Assembly (NCBI GenBank): GCA_033065855.1 | Contig: JAVXUO010000235.1 | Coordinates: 124,001-188,000 of the forward strand | Origin: Escallonia rubra | Lineage: Eukaryota > Streptophyta > Magnoliopsida > Escalloniales > Escalloniaceae | DNA length: 64,000 bases | Reading direction: 5' to 3' | Position numbers and translations under genes: made by a program | The notes under the pieces: generated by a model | Seen by the model: only the letters and a program-made list of their open reading frames with translations | Told to the model about the DNA's origin: nothing | Databases searched by the model: none | Shown here: positions 34,601 to 46,812 of the stretch, piece by piece | How positions within the stretch are numbered: the stretch's first letter is position 1 | Layout: every line of letters begins with the position of its first letter

Positions 34601-36825
34601 ACTTTTCTCTGTGTTTGGTGATTTTAATTGATGTTGGCCTTGGTAGGCGTAAATGTACTGAGAAGTGAGAACCATCCATGTTTATATTTGAAACTCTCTC
34701 CATCAATGGCCATAACAAGATACCAAAGAAGGATTTACATAGCCCAGAGCCCTTTGTCACGTGGCCTGCTTCGAGCGAGCTAGGTGATCCACATGTTTGA
34801 CAATGTGAAGAAGACAAAAAGTAAGGTCCATCCACATAAAATGTTTTCTTTTGGAAACTACTCTAGTGTAGAGTGTAACGCCTGAAAATGTTGGTTTGTC
34901 TAGGAGTTCATTTCTCGTAATGTGTTCTATTCTTTACAAGCAATTCCCATGACGAAACCTACAGCTACTGAAGCAAAATACATGTGATGGCAATGTGGAC
35001 TGTACACTCCTTCCGGCCGAGGGAATATCTGGTGGTTGCAGTGGTCAGACTGTTGTTTCTAGTCCTGACACCAAGAGCAAAAGATGATTGAAGGCCACCG
35101 CTCTTGGCTTAGTCATTTATCTCAGTTCCCGAAAAGTATTTTGGCCAAAGTATCATTAAGTAAGTTCTCTTGAATTAAACTGGGGCATACATTCAGTCCG
35201 TCTGTATAACTTAGGCTTTTAAATTGAACCGTTAGTATCCATTTAACCAGCAAGCAAGAACTGATGACAGAAGTTAGTTCATCTACACGCCATCAGCAGC
35301 GTTCCTTAGGGCAGACAATTGTTCTACAAATACAGACTTCACCTATTACATTCAGACATTTTAAATTCAGCATGCACGATTCCATCAAGAGTTTGCCGTA
35401 GATCTCTTGAAATCTCTTACTCCTTCAAGATCTTAGAACTTCAAATACAACTAAACTACATATCAACAAACCAACATTTGCTTTGGAGACCCAAGTGCAG
35501 TACCTTTAGTTAGCATTAAGAGGTTAGCAGTAAGCCAACTATCTTTAAGGTAAGAACGTTCGTGACTTTATGAAGTAACCCATGAAGCAACACACATATC
35601 CACACACGCACGTGCTACAGCCTACATGAGATAGACCCCGTAAACTGAGAGTGGAGCGTGAAGATGGTTGAAAAAAGGAAGAAAGAATGAAAGCCTCAGC
35701 CAACAGACAGCTATTATAGTCTCTAAATAGCTACCAAGAATCATTTCATAGCTCCGTGAAATTCAACTTTAAGCCAACTTCGGCTGTTGCATTTCCGAGA
35801 AAGAACCCAAAGTCAGCAGGCAAATAAGTAGATGCAATCAATCCGAATATTACCAAGGTTAAAAAGGAGGGGAGCATGTGCAGTTCCTCAATGAAGTGAA
35901 CACTCTTTAGCTACTGTAACCCAAACTTTCTCAACCGGAGGGACGATGTGGCCCAAGCAACACCAGCTCAGGGACATACTTGAGATGGTAAGGTAAGTAA
36001 CCAAACATAATGAAGTGGTGCTCTCAGGGCAGTGGCCATCAGAAGTACTAAACTCACCAGAATATCACTCCTTCACAGTTGAAGAACGTACCCACGCATT
36101 CGCTGCTTCCAAGCCACATCACACTAGAACGTACCCTCCATTTACCCTCCCACCCAGCAATTACACTGGAATGTTCAACAGTGCTTAAGGGAGGGCTTGC
36201 AAGGGTTTGATTTCCATTTGATATATGCCTAACAATGAGCTTCTAGTGTTCTTCTCAATATCAAGTTCGAGCCGCTCTTGCAGACAATAGAGATAGTTGA
36301 GTTACTATTTATAATTTACCCGGAGCCCAAGGAATGAAGTTAGACCAATTCGTAAGCTGCCACTTCTATCCATATTTAATTGCAAAATAAAAAACCAGAA
36401 GTTGCGCGTGAAATTAACCGAAGAACAAGAGATCAATGTTCTCTAGACCTTGCCTACAGAGACACAAGATAAGGCCTGGGGCAGGCGAAAGTGTTTAGTT
36501 GAAGGACGGATTTTGCTGGCGAAAGTGTTTGGTTAAAGGACAGATTTTCTTTCCCTATAAGCAAACGGCGACAAAGAGAAACCAATCAGTGTGATCTCAA
36601 GTACATAACTCTATACTTGTTTACCTTACACTATACAAGGGTGCCAAATTGTTTTCTTCTTTCCTTTAGTTATCTAGATCGAGGATGGTAGCCTGCTGGC
36701 TTAACCAAAACATGACAGATGCCAGAAACAAGATTAATTTCTGTTACCAGAGGAATTGCAAGTGTAGACAAAGAAAATTTGTACTTAGTTAATAATGTAA
36801 AAGTTTATTGACCGGTCAAATATTC
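34601..36825. other. Intergenic; one short tandem duplication
   Basis: Contains a 34 bp x2 direct repeat starting GGCGAAAGTGTTT at 36484 and 36518. No gene was recognised. Confidence 0.5.
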
Positions 36826-37665
36826 AAAGCTGTTGAAAATGCGGGTCAAAATGCTGACACGGAATCAAACAAAATAATGAGTTCGATCCAAAGTTAAGCC
36901 AGAATTAGCTCAAATAAAATTATTTGGTCTAGCTCAAGAGTGGTCTTGCTACCATAAAATCAAATAAGTCAACTTTAACTTAAAGAAAGTATTTCCAAAT
37001 TAAATGAAAATAAGAATCCATTTAATTAAGAGATCTTGATTAAATAAAAGGAAGCAAAAATCTCTTTAATTACAAAGTCAAAACTCAAATCATGGGTTTT
37101 CCAACACTAACTTCACCACCTTGCCTGTAAATAGAGGGTTTGGGGTAGAGAAGGACACATAGGGTTTCAGCGATCAAAGTCAATGCTCCGCCAAAACTCT
37201 GTCATCTCTCAAGTTGTGTTTCATTTGAAGAACAACACGCACTAATCTAGTGTCGTTCTTCGATCGAGCACTTCCAACACTTTGAGTCCTTGCAAGCAAG
37301 TCAGCGCTCTGCCGCAATTCTGCTACAGCACACCACATTTCGAGAATTACGCTTCACTTGAAGAACAATATTTAGTGTCGTTCTTCAATCGAGCATTCTC
37401 AATGACGAAGATTAATTTCTCTTTGATCTTAAATATCAAAGGAGATTCGTCTTCAACCTTGGTGATTCTACATGTCAAGAATAGCTCTCAAGGAAGAAGT
37501 CAATGTAGCAGTTCAAGAACAGGCTTCTCAGCTCTTGGATCGTGACTTAACGGAGATCGAATCAGAGGACTTAGATTTATTTGTTTTATAAATTATAGAG
37601 TGGTGTAACCCTTAGTTTATAAATTATTGAATTGAATTTCGTGCATTATTTTTTGTCTCGCAGCT
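36826..37665 (+). mobile_element. Possible LTR fragment
   Basis: The segment begins TGTTGAAAATGCGGGTC and ends near TTTTTTGTCTCGCA. Inside is a TGTAAATAGAGGGTTT box-like stretch and then a direct duplication of about 134 bp period (37169 and 37303) containing GTGTCGTTCTTC.ATCGAGCA. No target duplication was found and no internal region adjoins, so this is weakly supported. Confidence 0.3.
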
Positions 37666-37759
37666 TTACCTTCCCCGGATTCTCTACCCTTAACCTGCAG
37701 ACACTGAAGATCAAATCCTTTGGAATCTTAACCCTAGGGTATATTTACCATAGCATCCA

Positions 37760-38330
37760 CCTGAAATGTTCCTTCGGACTCTGCTAGCCATGTGGATTGC
37801 TATTGGTGTCTCGTTCTGGAGCATCGTCAGCACTTATGATTGCGTTTTCTATTTACTGCCAGGAGGAAACACAACATCACCTGGTCTTTAGCTGTGCTTA
37901 TGTATTGAGGAGCATTGTACAGAGGTTTCAACTTCCTAATTCTAAGAGCTGTTCTGAGTGGCCAGCGGAGTTACCGAATGCTAAGCAACATTTCGTGGTC
38001 ACGGTTTCTAGAGATTGATGCTAGCAACTATATATTACTATTGTGGATCGAGAGAAACAATAGGCTGTTTACGCAGAAGCACGAGAGTAAGAGATCAGGC
38101 AATCCTTTGAGACATTGTGGCTATGGCGCAGGAAAAAGTTCCATGGTTGGAAGAAATATTCAAGGACATTTGAGTACTGGTAGGCGGTAGCTCTGTATCG
38201 AATGGGGTTTGCATGATTTTCTATTAAGCTGATATTTGTAGCTTGCTTCTGTAGGGTTTTGATCTATGATATAATCTGTTTTATGACTTGATTGAGAAGT
38301 AAAATCTGCAGATCTTTCTACCAAAAAAGA
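37760..38330 (+). mobile_element. LINE 3' end (RT zinc-finger region), decayed
   Basis: Frames give CQEEETQHHLVFSCAYVLRS, then LLWIERNNRLFTQKHESK, the signature of the C-terminal zf-RVT region of plant L1-type LINEs. Stops and frameshifts are present. A 3' UTR-like tail ends in AAAATCTGCAGATCTTTCTACC plus A-rich sequence. It is 5'-truncated, as is usual for such elements. Confidence 0.7.
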
Positions 38331-38344
38331 ATTTTTTTTTCCTG

Positions 38345-38678
38345 AAGAACAATTGTGTACTAGGTTAATGGGGGAAAGTTAGTCGTCTCAGGGACAAAAG
38401 CTCTGCTTGATTTCTCGCGAGGCCTATGATAAGGGATATCGTTGAAAGTCAAGTTATAACAACGGAGCTAAGCACAAGAAGAAAAGAGTTCCGGCCAAGT
38501 TTTACGGTGGGCTGAAATTCTTGGTCCCTATGTTTTCGAACAGATTGATGCCAATAGGGGCTCATATTGCTTTGTTGGTATCGAGCTCATAGAGAACGAG
38601 GTTACAATGTATGTATGTCATGCTTTAACACAGAACATCATATTGGTATATGATTAGTCTTACACTCAAGAAGCTTCC
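38345..38678 (+). pseudogene. Decayed kelch-like family fragment (copy B)
   Basis: The frame ending at 38678 reads VLRWAEILGPYVFEQIDANR and continues GSYCFVGIELIENEVTMYVC. This matches VFCWTDILNSYVVEQIDGG in copy A (33249-34600). Only the C-terminal part is present, and it directly follows the LINE tail. Confidence 0.6.
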
Positions 38679-38727
38679 CCTGGATCATTTTGGAATTTTA
38701 AAAGAAGCCAATTACACAATAAATCCC

Positions 38728-39859
38728 CTATGGGGTGAACAGATCAACCTGATACACCTCTGTCATATTTGGGTAGTACAAGCCAAAGTTCTGCTCAGTA
38801 CCCGGAGGCTTGAGATTCTCGTTAAAAGTAGCAAATACATAAGTCTCTATACTCTTTCCAGGCCGCTTTGGCGTACCCGTTGTTCCGGAAACATGCTGCA
38901 CCAAATTGTTGACATACATTTTCGCATTTGGGATCGTAGCAATGTCACCATTTTCGTTAGACGGCCATCCGCTTTCAGAAATAACAACATCAATATCGCG
39001 CCCACCAACCTTCTCTAGTGCCGAGTAAACTGCATCAGTTGTAGCATCAAACAAGTTTTTGTACTTGAGCTTTCCATCCCTCACAACAACCTCACTACTG
39101 TTGAATAACGCATACGATAATGGTATGTCTTGTGGATTATATATGTAAGAGAAGTAAGGGTACACATTCACAAGTAGAGGGAAGTTATTCTGAACCAAAA
39201 ACTCGGCGATTGGCTGCATTATGGATTTCACATCTTCTGAGAATTCCCCTTGTGAGGGCGGGTATGAAGTTCCAAGGACTAAAGTTGAAACTGATGTACT
39301 AACCGGAATTTCACCCAGATGAGAGGCTCTTAGGGCTGTATTAAGATTCTTCATGGCTAGAAACACATGAATCGCTAAATCACTCGGGATGACTTCATTG
39401 CCAGCCGATATGCAGCGAAATTTTATGGTGTCTGCATATGGAAGTACATTATTTTTCACCCAACTCATGGCATACGATAAATCCCCTCCAAGATTTTGGA
39501 GATCCTCGTTCAGGGTTCCAAGGCTGACTTCGATTCCACTATTCTCGAGGGCTGTAAGAACATCTTGCACCGGTGCAAAGAGGCGTACTCGTGCTATGCC
39601 TCTTGATTTCATGAGTGCTATGACTTGGCTTGGGGGTGGGAGGTTGTTCCCTAGCAATCCATAGTTCACTCCAACTATACTAGCTTCTGCTTCAAAGTAG
39701 TTGCAAGATCCTTTGTCACATATAATGAATCTCATACTTTCTGAAAAGAATTGTAAACATAAACAGTAAATAACTAACAGACTTACCAGGAGTAGAATTC
39801 AGCTCATGAAGCACAAACAGGTAAAGGAAGAAGGTCACCCAACTAAAGAGCCAACCCAT
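38728..39859 (-). CDS. GH17 glucan endo-1,3-beta-glucosidase
   Basis: Two exons (39859-39787 and 39686-38728) give 343 aa. The first encodes a signal peptide (MGWLFSWVTFFLYLFVLHEL), and the short-exon/long-exon structure is usual for the PR-2 class. The mature part begins SIVGVNYG. The proton donor is Glu122 in ISAGNEV and the nucleophile Glu262 in ISESGWPS. YPYFSY and the C-terminal FATFNENLKPPG with NFGLYYPN are also family marks. No C-terminal CBM43 or GPI-type tail is present, so a secreted or vacuolar enzyme cleaving beta-1,3-glucan is expected, in defence or cell-wall turnover. The intron ends in AAGCAG, so either of two acceptors 3 nt apart could be used (343 or 344 aa). Confidence 0.94.
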
Positions 39860-39948
39860 ATTTACGCTAACTTTAGCAGTTATCTCTACTGTGGGAGTAC
39901 GATGATGATGTATCACACAAAGATGTCAAGATTGTCTTGCTGAACATG

Positions 39949-39957
39949 TATATATAG
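39949..39957 (-). promoter_or_regulatory. TATA box of the glucanase gene
   Basis: TATATATAC on the minus strand lies about 90 bp upstream of the start codon. Confidence 0.6.
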
Positions 39958-42900
39958 AAGACAGAGCTTCAACCAAACTTGGACGAGTGATTTGTCTAGC
40001 ATAATTGTACTCATTACCCAACGATAATGACTAAAACAAAAATGGCTTGGGAAATGGCGTGTATACTTTTCCTGTATACATTTAAAATTATGAAGAAAAC
40101 TACAGGGATCCCTGGACTTATTTGGGTGTCTTAGCCACAAGCGTATTTATTAAATTTGATGTGGACTATTTCGGAGTAGAATTATGCATTGCTAATTAGT
40201 ATTCATGGTGGCTTCTGGAATTCATCAGAATTTCTGGTAGTTGATAAGCTTGGAAATTTGTTAGATTATCACTATGATCAGGCTCGAAAGGAACATATGA
40301 GCATTATAGTCATGATTGAAGTAACTAAGCCTTTTGGCTTAGGATTTTTTTAATCTCGAATAAATAGCAGTCAGTGTAGCACAAATGTACAGTGCTGCAC
40401 TAAACCAGAATACTGGTATTGCTGGAATCTGAACTTGCTAGTGAAGGCTTCTCCAGTTGAGATCTTCAGTGGGTAATTGCAAGCGTGAAATATGTGTTGA
40501 GCCTCAAAAAAGGAGGACTGCTGGCAGCAAGGATTAAGAGCCATGATCTATGCAGCCTATGATCTTGTAATGGTTAATTTTAATTAATGCAACTTGCTTA
40601 GAAAAAAAAAGGCATCCTATGATCTCCCGTCTGAGAAGACTATGGTTTGGTTGTTGGCTATGGGCACATCCATATAGATATGAAAATACACAAAAGGCGA
40701 GCTTCTTTTCTGAAATGTCGCCACGTGTTCTTTTTTAATTGCTGAGTCTCAGCATACCTTGAATTTGAACTTCTAATCTATTTATTAAGTTTAATGTTAT
40801 TACTACAGCTAGAACACACAATGCTAAATGACAAAAATATGGCTAGTCAAAAAATTAGAGACGCAACTCAATGCTCTCAATATTATTCGTTAAAGGTATG
40901 CAAAAACGTCACTGCCTTTATTTTGTGTTGCTATTTTTCGCTAAATGGGGAGTTGCAAGTTTGCTACAATCTTGATTTGAACCAAATTCATTGTAACCTT
41001 AGTCAAAGGCAAAACCCATATTCGTTCCTAAAATTAAAAGTAACATTTAGTATTTTGGGACACCTTTGGATTGAAATTTGGCCGTGGACTTTAAATTTTA
41101 CTACTTCAGCTAATACTTATGTCTCTGATATTTGAAATTGAAAATTTTTCATGGGCTTTTAGTTACACTTTTATGTGCATTACAATAAAGGATGAAGTGT
41201 AAGTGATAAAAAAAAAGAGATTGAAAAATCGTGTCCAAACTACGGAAGGGTGCACAAGTGTTTAATAATTTAGAGATAATTTAGTGAAAAAATTTAAACA
41301 AAAAAAATACAGAGTATTCTAGTTTTCTCATCATATAAAAAATGCTCTAATCCATTTGCAATGGAGGAAGTAGAAAGGGACTCTTTGAAACCATATGCTA
41401 AACCATATGAAGTAGAAAGGGACTCTTTGAAACGTTTAATCTATCAATAAGATAATGGAGAAACAAAAAAACATACTTGATTGAGCCAACTTATGCCGAA
41501 TCTAGGGCATTTGAAGCGTAGAAAATAGATTATTGTGCTATTTTCTTCAATACAGTGAACCCCATAATATCAGTGACTCACATTTCATCATGAACTCAAT
41601 AACGATTTCTCGCCGACGACACCAAGGGCTTTGGTTTTTTCTTAATTACTCTTAACATAATTACTTTTTAGTTTCTTTGCGATGAAAATATAAATTGATT
41701 TATTCTATAAATTTGACATAAACGTGATTTATTTTTCAGTAATAGTTTGAGATTCCATATTCAACTTGTTCGATCCAGGTACATCCTCCTCTTCTATTTC
41801 TCGCAAAACTTCAATTTGATAATAAGAAAATAGACATTTGAAAGGGCATGTAACTTCTAATAAGTAATTAAGACCCTTTTATAGTAGGGAGCAGTAACTC
41901 TTAATCCTTCCGAAAGAGAGCAATTATAAGGTCACAAAACTTTTACAAAATATGGTCTTAATTTTGCAGTTCATATACTTTTGAGCTTTATCCAACTAGA
42001 AGGTACAACATGTTTGCTTTGTCTTTTAGTTTCAATAGATACATGTAGCTTTAGTTTCCTTCTTAATTCTATGTTGTCTATTTTGACAGAATGTTATAAT
42101 GTCTTACCCGTTCGACTTGTCTTAACAAGTTATGGTGCTTTTCTTTAAAATATCAATTTAACGCATATTTTCCTTTAAAGTTCTACGGTAGAATTTATCC
42201 GTACTCAGTTCAAAAGATATCTCTAATATGGTGAGAATGGTAACAACAAACCAAATTCAATTGTTAGTGAAAATTGAAAAGCATTACATTGTTGTTTATA
42301 AATTCAAGATCCATTGTAGTTAGAGATTGTTGCACGATTATTCTGTACAACCAAGGGATACTCCTCTAATTCAGTACTAAATCTTTTCTTATTAAAGCTT
42401 TTCAGAACTACAACCAGAGCTGCAACCATAGCACAAAGTGATTTAACTACATATATTTCATTTACTTTGGTACCCACAAAGTAAAGTAAACTATGATAAA
42501 CCAAAATTGAGCACTCACATAAAAGCTCACTAACTTATTTTTACTTTCATACTAATGAGCCAACTCTTTAATCGTCGCTAAAAGAATATTTGATACCTAA
42601 TTAAACATCGCTAAAGAATATGCTTGCCATGATTTGAACCAATTTTAGAGGTAGATAAGTCTTAAGTGACAATGTTTTGTCGCTAAAGATTTCACAACTT
42701 CGTCCTACCTCGGCCAAATTATTCTTAGCTGGACACAGGGTCGAACAACAAGAAGGGTCGGGGCGGACCACGGTTACCCGCAACTTTTCAGTTTTTTTTT
42801 TTTTTTTAGTTTTTTAAAAAACGGGTACTCGTATTTGAATTTTCACGAAAAAGCCATTGTATAGTAATATTAATGTATTAAGCTTCCTTTTAGTTGAACT

Positions 42901-44812
42901 TTTAACTTTTTGTGCCACCAGGCGCCATAGTCTATGACTTTCTCTTTCTCTTTCCCTTGTTCCATCTTCATTTTTTCATATTTCAAATCTTCAGATTACA
43001 AAGAAACATGAGTTGATCAATGTTATTATTATTTTTTTTTTGCTTTACTTTTTGCGTTTGAATTCTCATAGTATATTAACTAATGCATGCATTATTGTCA
43101 TTGTATAATTTAATAATCAACTTATACATGAACTATTGTCAAAACTCTCCCAATTCGAAACAATATGGATGATGATTTTCTCACGAATTGTTTGATTGTG
43201 CAAATTGGGAAAGATAATGTGAAGGAATTTACTATAATCTCGGTCGTTGATGATTTTGTGACTATAGAGAACGTCAAGTTCTGCTTTGACCAATTGATTC
43301 ATATGTATTAGAAAAGTTACTTTTATTTTGTTTCTTTGTCTTGTAAAGCCTGGATGAACAACTTCTAACTTTAATGTTCGTAGTTTGCAATGTTTTTTGT
43401 AAACTTGAACTTTCTAAATTCTTTTCTATTTAGCCATCAATTCTTTTATGATTTTTTGCTCTTCCCGATTACACTTTTTGAATCCGCCCCTTGCTGGACA
43501 TATACATAAACCTATGAATAAGATCTTACCCAAAGAACACCTTGTTCTAAACTTCCTTCCTTTTTATCACTCATCTATGATGTATAAACACCGATATGGG
43601 AAAAGTAAGGTTTTGATTTTTCCTATATCACTCTATGTATATACCCAAAGAACAATACATATAAGGTGTTGGGAAGGACATGTTAATCATATAAAGAACA
43701 GGCTAAGCACTAGCAAGCCGGCACAAACCGTTAAAAGGAAGGCATATGCATCAAGTGCAATGCCATAAGACAGCTACTAGTAACAACTCTGCTTAGAGTT
43801 GATGCCATTTGCATCTTTCTAGGGATCATTAGGGTTCAAAACTTAGTCAATGATCAGTATATATTTGCCCCACCTTATCCCTAAGCTTCATAGGTAAGCA
43901 TTTGATACAGTAGAGGAGAACTGAAAACAGACCCTCTGCCCCCTGAAGTGCAAGGTAAGCTTGTCAGCACCTGCTGTTGTTTTCTTAATGCTAAACTTTG
44001 ATCATCATCTTCATCACAAAGTTTAAGCCTTGTTCCCATTAGCTAAGTATGGCATGAAGCATTGCTCTGAATTGAAGAATCATCAGATTAACTTGCACTT
44101 TGCAGAATATGATTATATCCGCAATAGACTTGCTGTGTCCTGTGTTTTTCGTGGCCTGTATTTGAGGGAAATTAACACCACTTTACATTATAAGCTTGTT
44201 CATTAAGCCTTTTGGGTCAAGCACAAAGGTTTTACGACTTTTATGGATTTATTAGCTAATTAATTCTCATTGTATTAAGCTTGAACTGTGTAGTAATCAT
44301 GTATATGAAATGCGTATTGTTGTTCATTGGCTAAAGATTTATAGGATTTGTAACTTTATGGCCAAAATGTTGTTTCTGAAGCTTACCTAAGCGAATGGTT
44401 ACGATTTCACAAATAAATGGGGGAAATTTCAACAGGTTTCATGCATATATCATGTAATAGATCTATATATGCTTGATCAAACATGACAAACGGTGCTTTA
44501 GCCATACTGTGAATGATGGAAAGGCATATAATTGCGACACTCCGTTCTGGGGGGCATATTGGTTTCCACCGCGGTTTCAGTTCTCTGCTTGGTTGATTTC
44601 AAGTTCAGTTGAAATGCTAAGTTGCACAAGAATCATGTTGTTATGACCGTCTCTCTTGGTTCCGTTTTGTTCAGTCTATCACGTAGAATCTTCTAATTTA
44701 GTGGATTGGAGGATTCGTTTTCTCAAATGCCACATGCCAACATGCGTCTTGGATGCATCTAATTGAATAAGTTCTGCATCCTAACACTGATGATTGCCAG
44801 ACTCTCCTAAAG
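39958..44812. other. Intergenic; possible 5' UTR intron of the TPX2-like gene
   Basis: Mostly AT-rich with no gene. It contains a 42 bp-period direct duplication of GAAGTAGAAAGGGACTCTTTG (41367 and 41409) and a LINE-like tail (about 40480-40610). A donor-like AAG|GTAAGC at about 43953-43960, with an acceptor CCAG just before the ATG at 44813, suggests a 5' UTR intron of about 0.8 kb for the next gene; this is inference. Confidence 0.45.
40480..40610 (+). mobile_element. LINE-like 3' tail
   Basis: A short stretch ends CTATGATCTTGTAATGGTTA followed by an A9 tract, resembling the 3' end of plant L1 elements. No coding part remains. Confidence 0.3.
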
Positions 44813-46812
44813 ATGGAAGCCACAGAGGAGATTCAACTAACTCTTGAACAAAAGCAAAGCATAGAAGAGAATCTTGATAAACAAGATGACACAAAGAGGG
44901 AAGACAAAGTTACTCGCATGTTTGAAGCAACCGATATACAAGATGACACGACAGAAGAAAGACATCAGAGTGAAACAGAGGCCGAAGTTGACGTCAAAAC
45001 AGCGAAGGAAGGAGAAAAAGTTGGAGAAAAGTCAGAAAACCAGACCGTCTCGCCAAAAATATCAAAACGAAGTTCTAAGCAGATTTCCAAGGCAAAAGTC
45101 ACAGTTCCGCGGCCATTCTCTTTGGCGACTGATAAAAGGATGTCGAGGGAAAGACGAGGCTCAATGGATTTCAAGGATTCAAAACCAATTCTATCCAAAT
45201 CTGCCAGTCTGAATTGCAAGTAAGTATGTGTGTGTAGCATTCATATTTCAAAGAAGAAAGTAATGGAAAAGATGTTCAAACCTTCCAGAATGGTGATAAC
45301 CTAGAGTTGCTGAGAGAAGTAGAGCTTAATTACAGGAATATGTCTCGATCTTCACTTGGTCCTGAAACAAACTCTGAGCTGAGGCGTGGTAGTTCAACTA
45401 GGCCACCAGCTAAAACAAGTTTGAGGCCCAAAGTTCCTAAAGGTACTGATATGCAGGTTGACAGGAATGTGAAGGTAAGGACTTTCTTCACCCCAAGGTT
45501 GCAATGTCTTATTTCTTTCGCATATAAAATGCCTAGCTAAAGTATTTGGCGGAACTTACTTGGAACTCTGATACCACATGTGACGGTCTAATACAATCTC
45601 GGGTCAATCCAGCCGCCTTCGACAAACTCACCACCTATGAGTCACTAAGTGAGCCCAATCGGCTCAAGTGTGACTAGTTGCCGGACCGGCCCCATTCATT
45701 CAGGCCTCACTCTTCACGAGTCACTTAAGTCACTAAAAGTTATATATGGACATGTACAGCAACAAAACTACCAACTTCCATCTAACATAAACACCACAGT
45801 CATGCAATGAAAAATGCTCAAACCATAACTACAGTTTAACTTGAGCTTTTCCAGTCACGAAAAGCCGAAGACTGGTCGAATAAAAGACTGGGAAAACAAT
45901 AAGTTCTGCATGGTCTTAAGTCATGAACTCCTCGCGACTTTGGACTTTCGGACAACTAATTATCCAGACATACTAACTAGAACATGATTTCATATCTAAG
46001 CATCCCTGCCAGGCTGCCAGAACCGAGCATCTCAGCTTGACAGCCCAGTAGGTATTAAGTGGAGATTATCTAATTACGTTTTGTTATCTTAGTCTCATTA
46101 CCAACAGATACCTCTTCAATTGAAATCACAGAAGGGTCCTACCTCAAAAGATGATGTTCGAGTGAAATTAGAAGTTGAAAAGAAGAAACCCCAAGTAATC
46201 GCTAAGGCATGTGATCAACTTATCGTTTTATCCTTCTGGATATTTTGAACTAGACTTCCAGTCCCCTAGTTAAAAGGGATTTCAACTAGACTTACTGCTA
46301 ATAATTGTTTTGAGCACAGAAGCAGGAAGGGAATCATATAGACAGCAACAAACTGGGGCAGAGCTTCTCATTTAAAGCATTGCCATTGCCAAGATTCTAC
46401 CAGCAGAAAGACATCCCTTCAACTGTAGCCGCAAAGAAGGTAAAGCTTGTCGAAAAATTCTGGGGTTGGTCTAAAAACTACAACGCCCCAAAAGAATTAA
46501 CGTTAACTTTGGAACAAGATTCATGTATTAGGAACTCTGATTTCGGACTTTTAAGGTAAAAAGGTGATTATAGTCGAGTACGGAGCTCTTAGTTGGATTG
46601 CCAAAATGCAGATACCAAAGGCTCCATCGGATGGCCAACAAGGTGAGAATGTTGCGAAGTCTGAAAGCAAGAGAAATCAAGAGAAGTGTAAAAAAGTCTC
46701 GAAGACAATAAGTAGTGGTGCAAAGGAGACCATCAGCAAATTGCTTAGAGCTACTCGAGGCTCTCTTAGCACTTCAAAACATGTCACCAGAGGCGTTGTT
46801 TTAAGTGCATAA
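44813..46812 (+). CDS. TPX2-domain / WVD2-like microtubule-binding protein
   Basis: Five exons join in phase: 44813-45219, 45336-45474, 46108-46194, 46320-46439, 46612-46812, giving 317 aa. An acidic Glu/Lys-rich N-terminus leads to KVTVPRPFSLATDKRM and KPILSKSASLN, both typical of WVD2-like (WDL) proteins. Exon 4 carries SFSFKALPLPRFYQQKD, the hallmark of the TPX2 C-terminal region, and exon 5 a basic tail. The family binds and stabilises cortical microtubules. The KLEEK helix that normally precedes the FKALPLP block was not found. Intron 2 (45475-46107) contains LTR-like sequence, so an exon may have been lost or the model may be incomplete there. The exon 2 acceptor at 45336 was chosen because the earlier candidate acceptors run into stop codons. 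Confidence 0.75.
45555..46080 (-). mobile_element. Retroelement relic in intron 2 of the TPX2-like gene
   Basis: On the minus strand TGGTATCAGAGTTCC follows a terminus ...GACCGTCACA, which is the layout LTR end plus initiator-Met primer site. The opposite LTR end and a target duplication were not found. Extent is approximate. Confidence 0.35.

Noticed and set aside
39914..39916. Upstream start for the glucanase
   Set aside because: The codon is GTG; the ATG at 39859 begins a proper signal peptide.
43448..43768. 106-codon plus frame before the TPX2-like gene
   Set aside because: No recognisable domain or splice partner.
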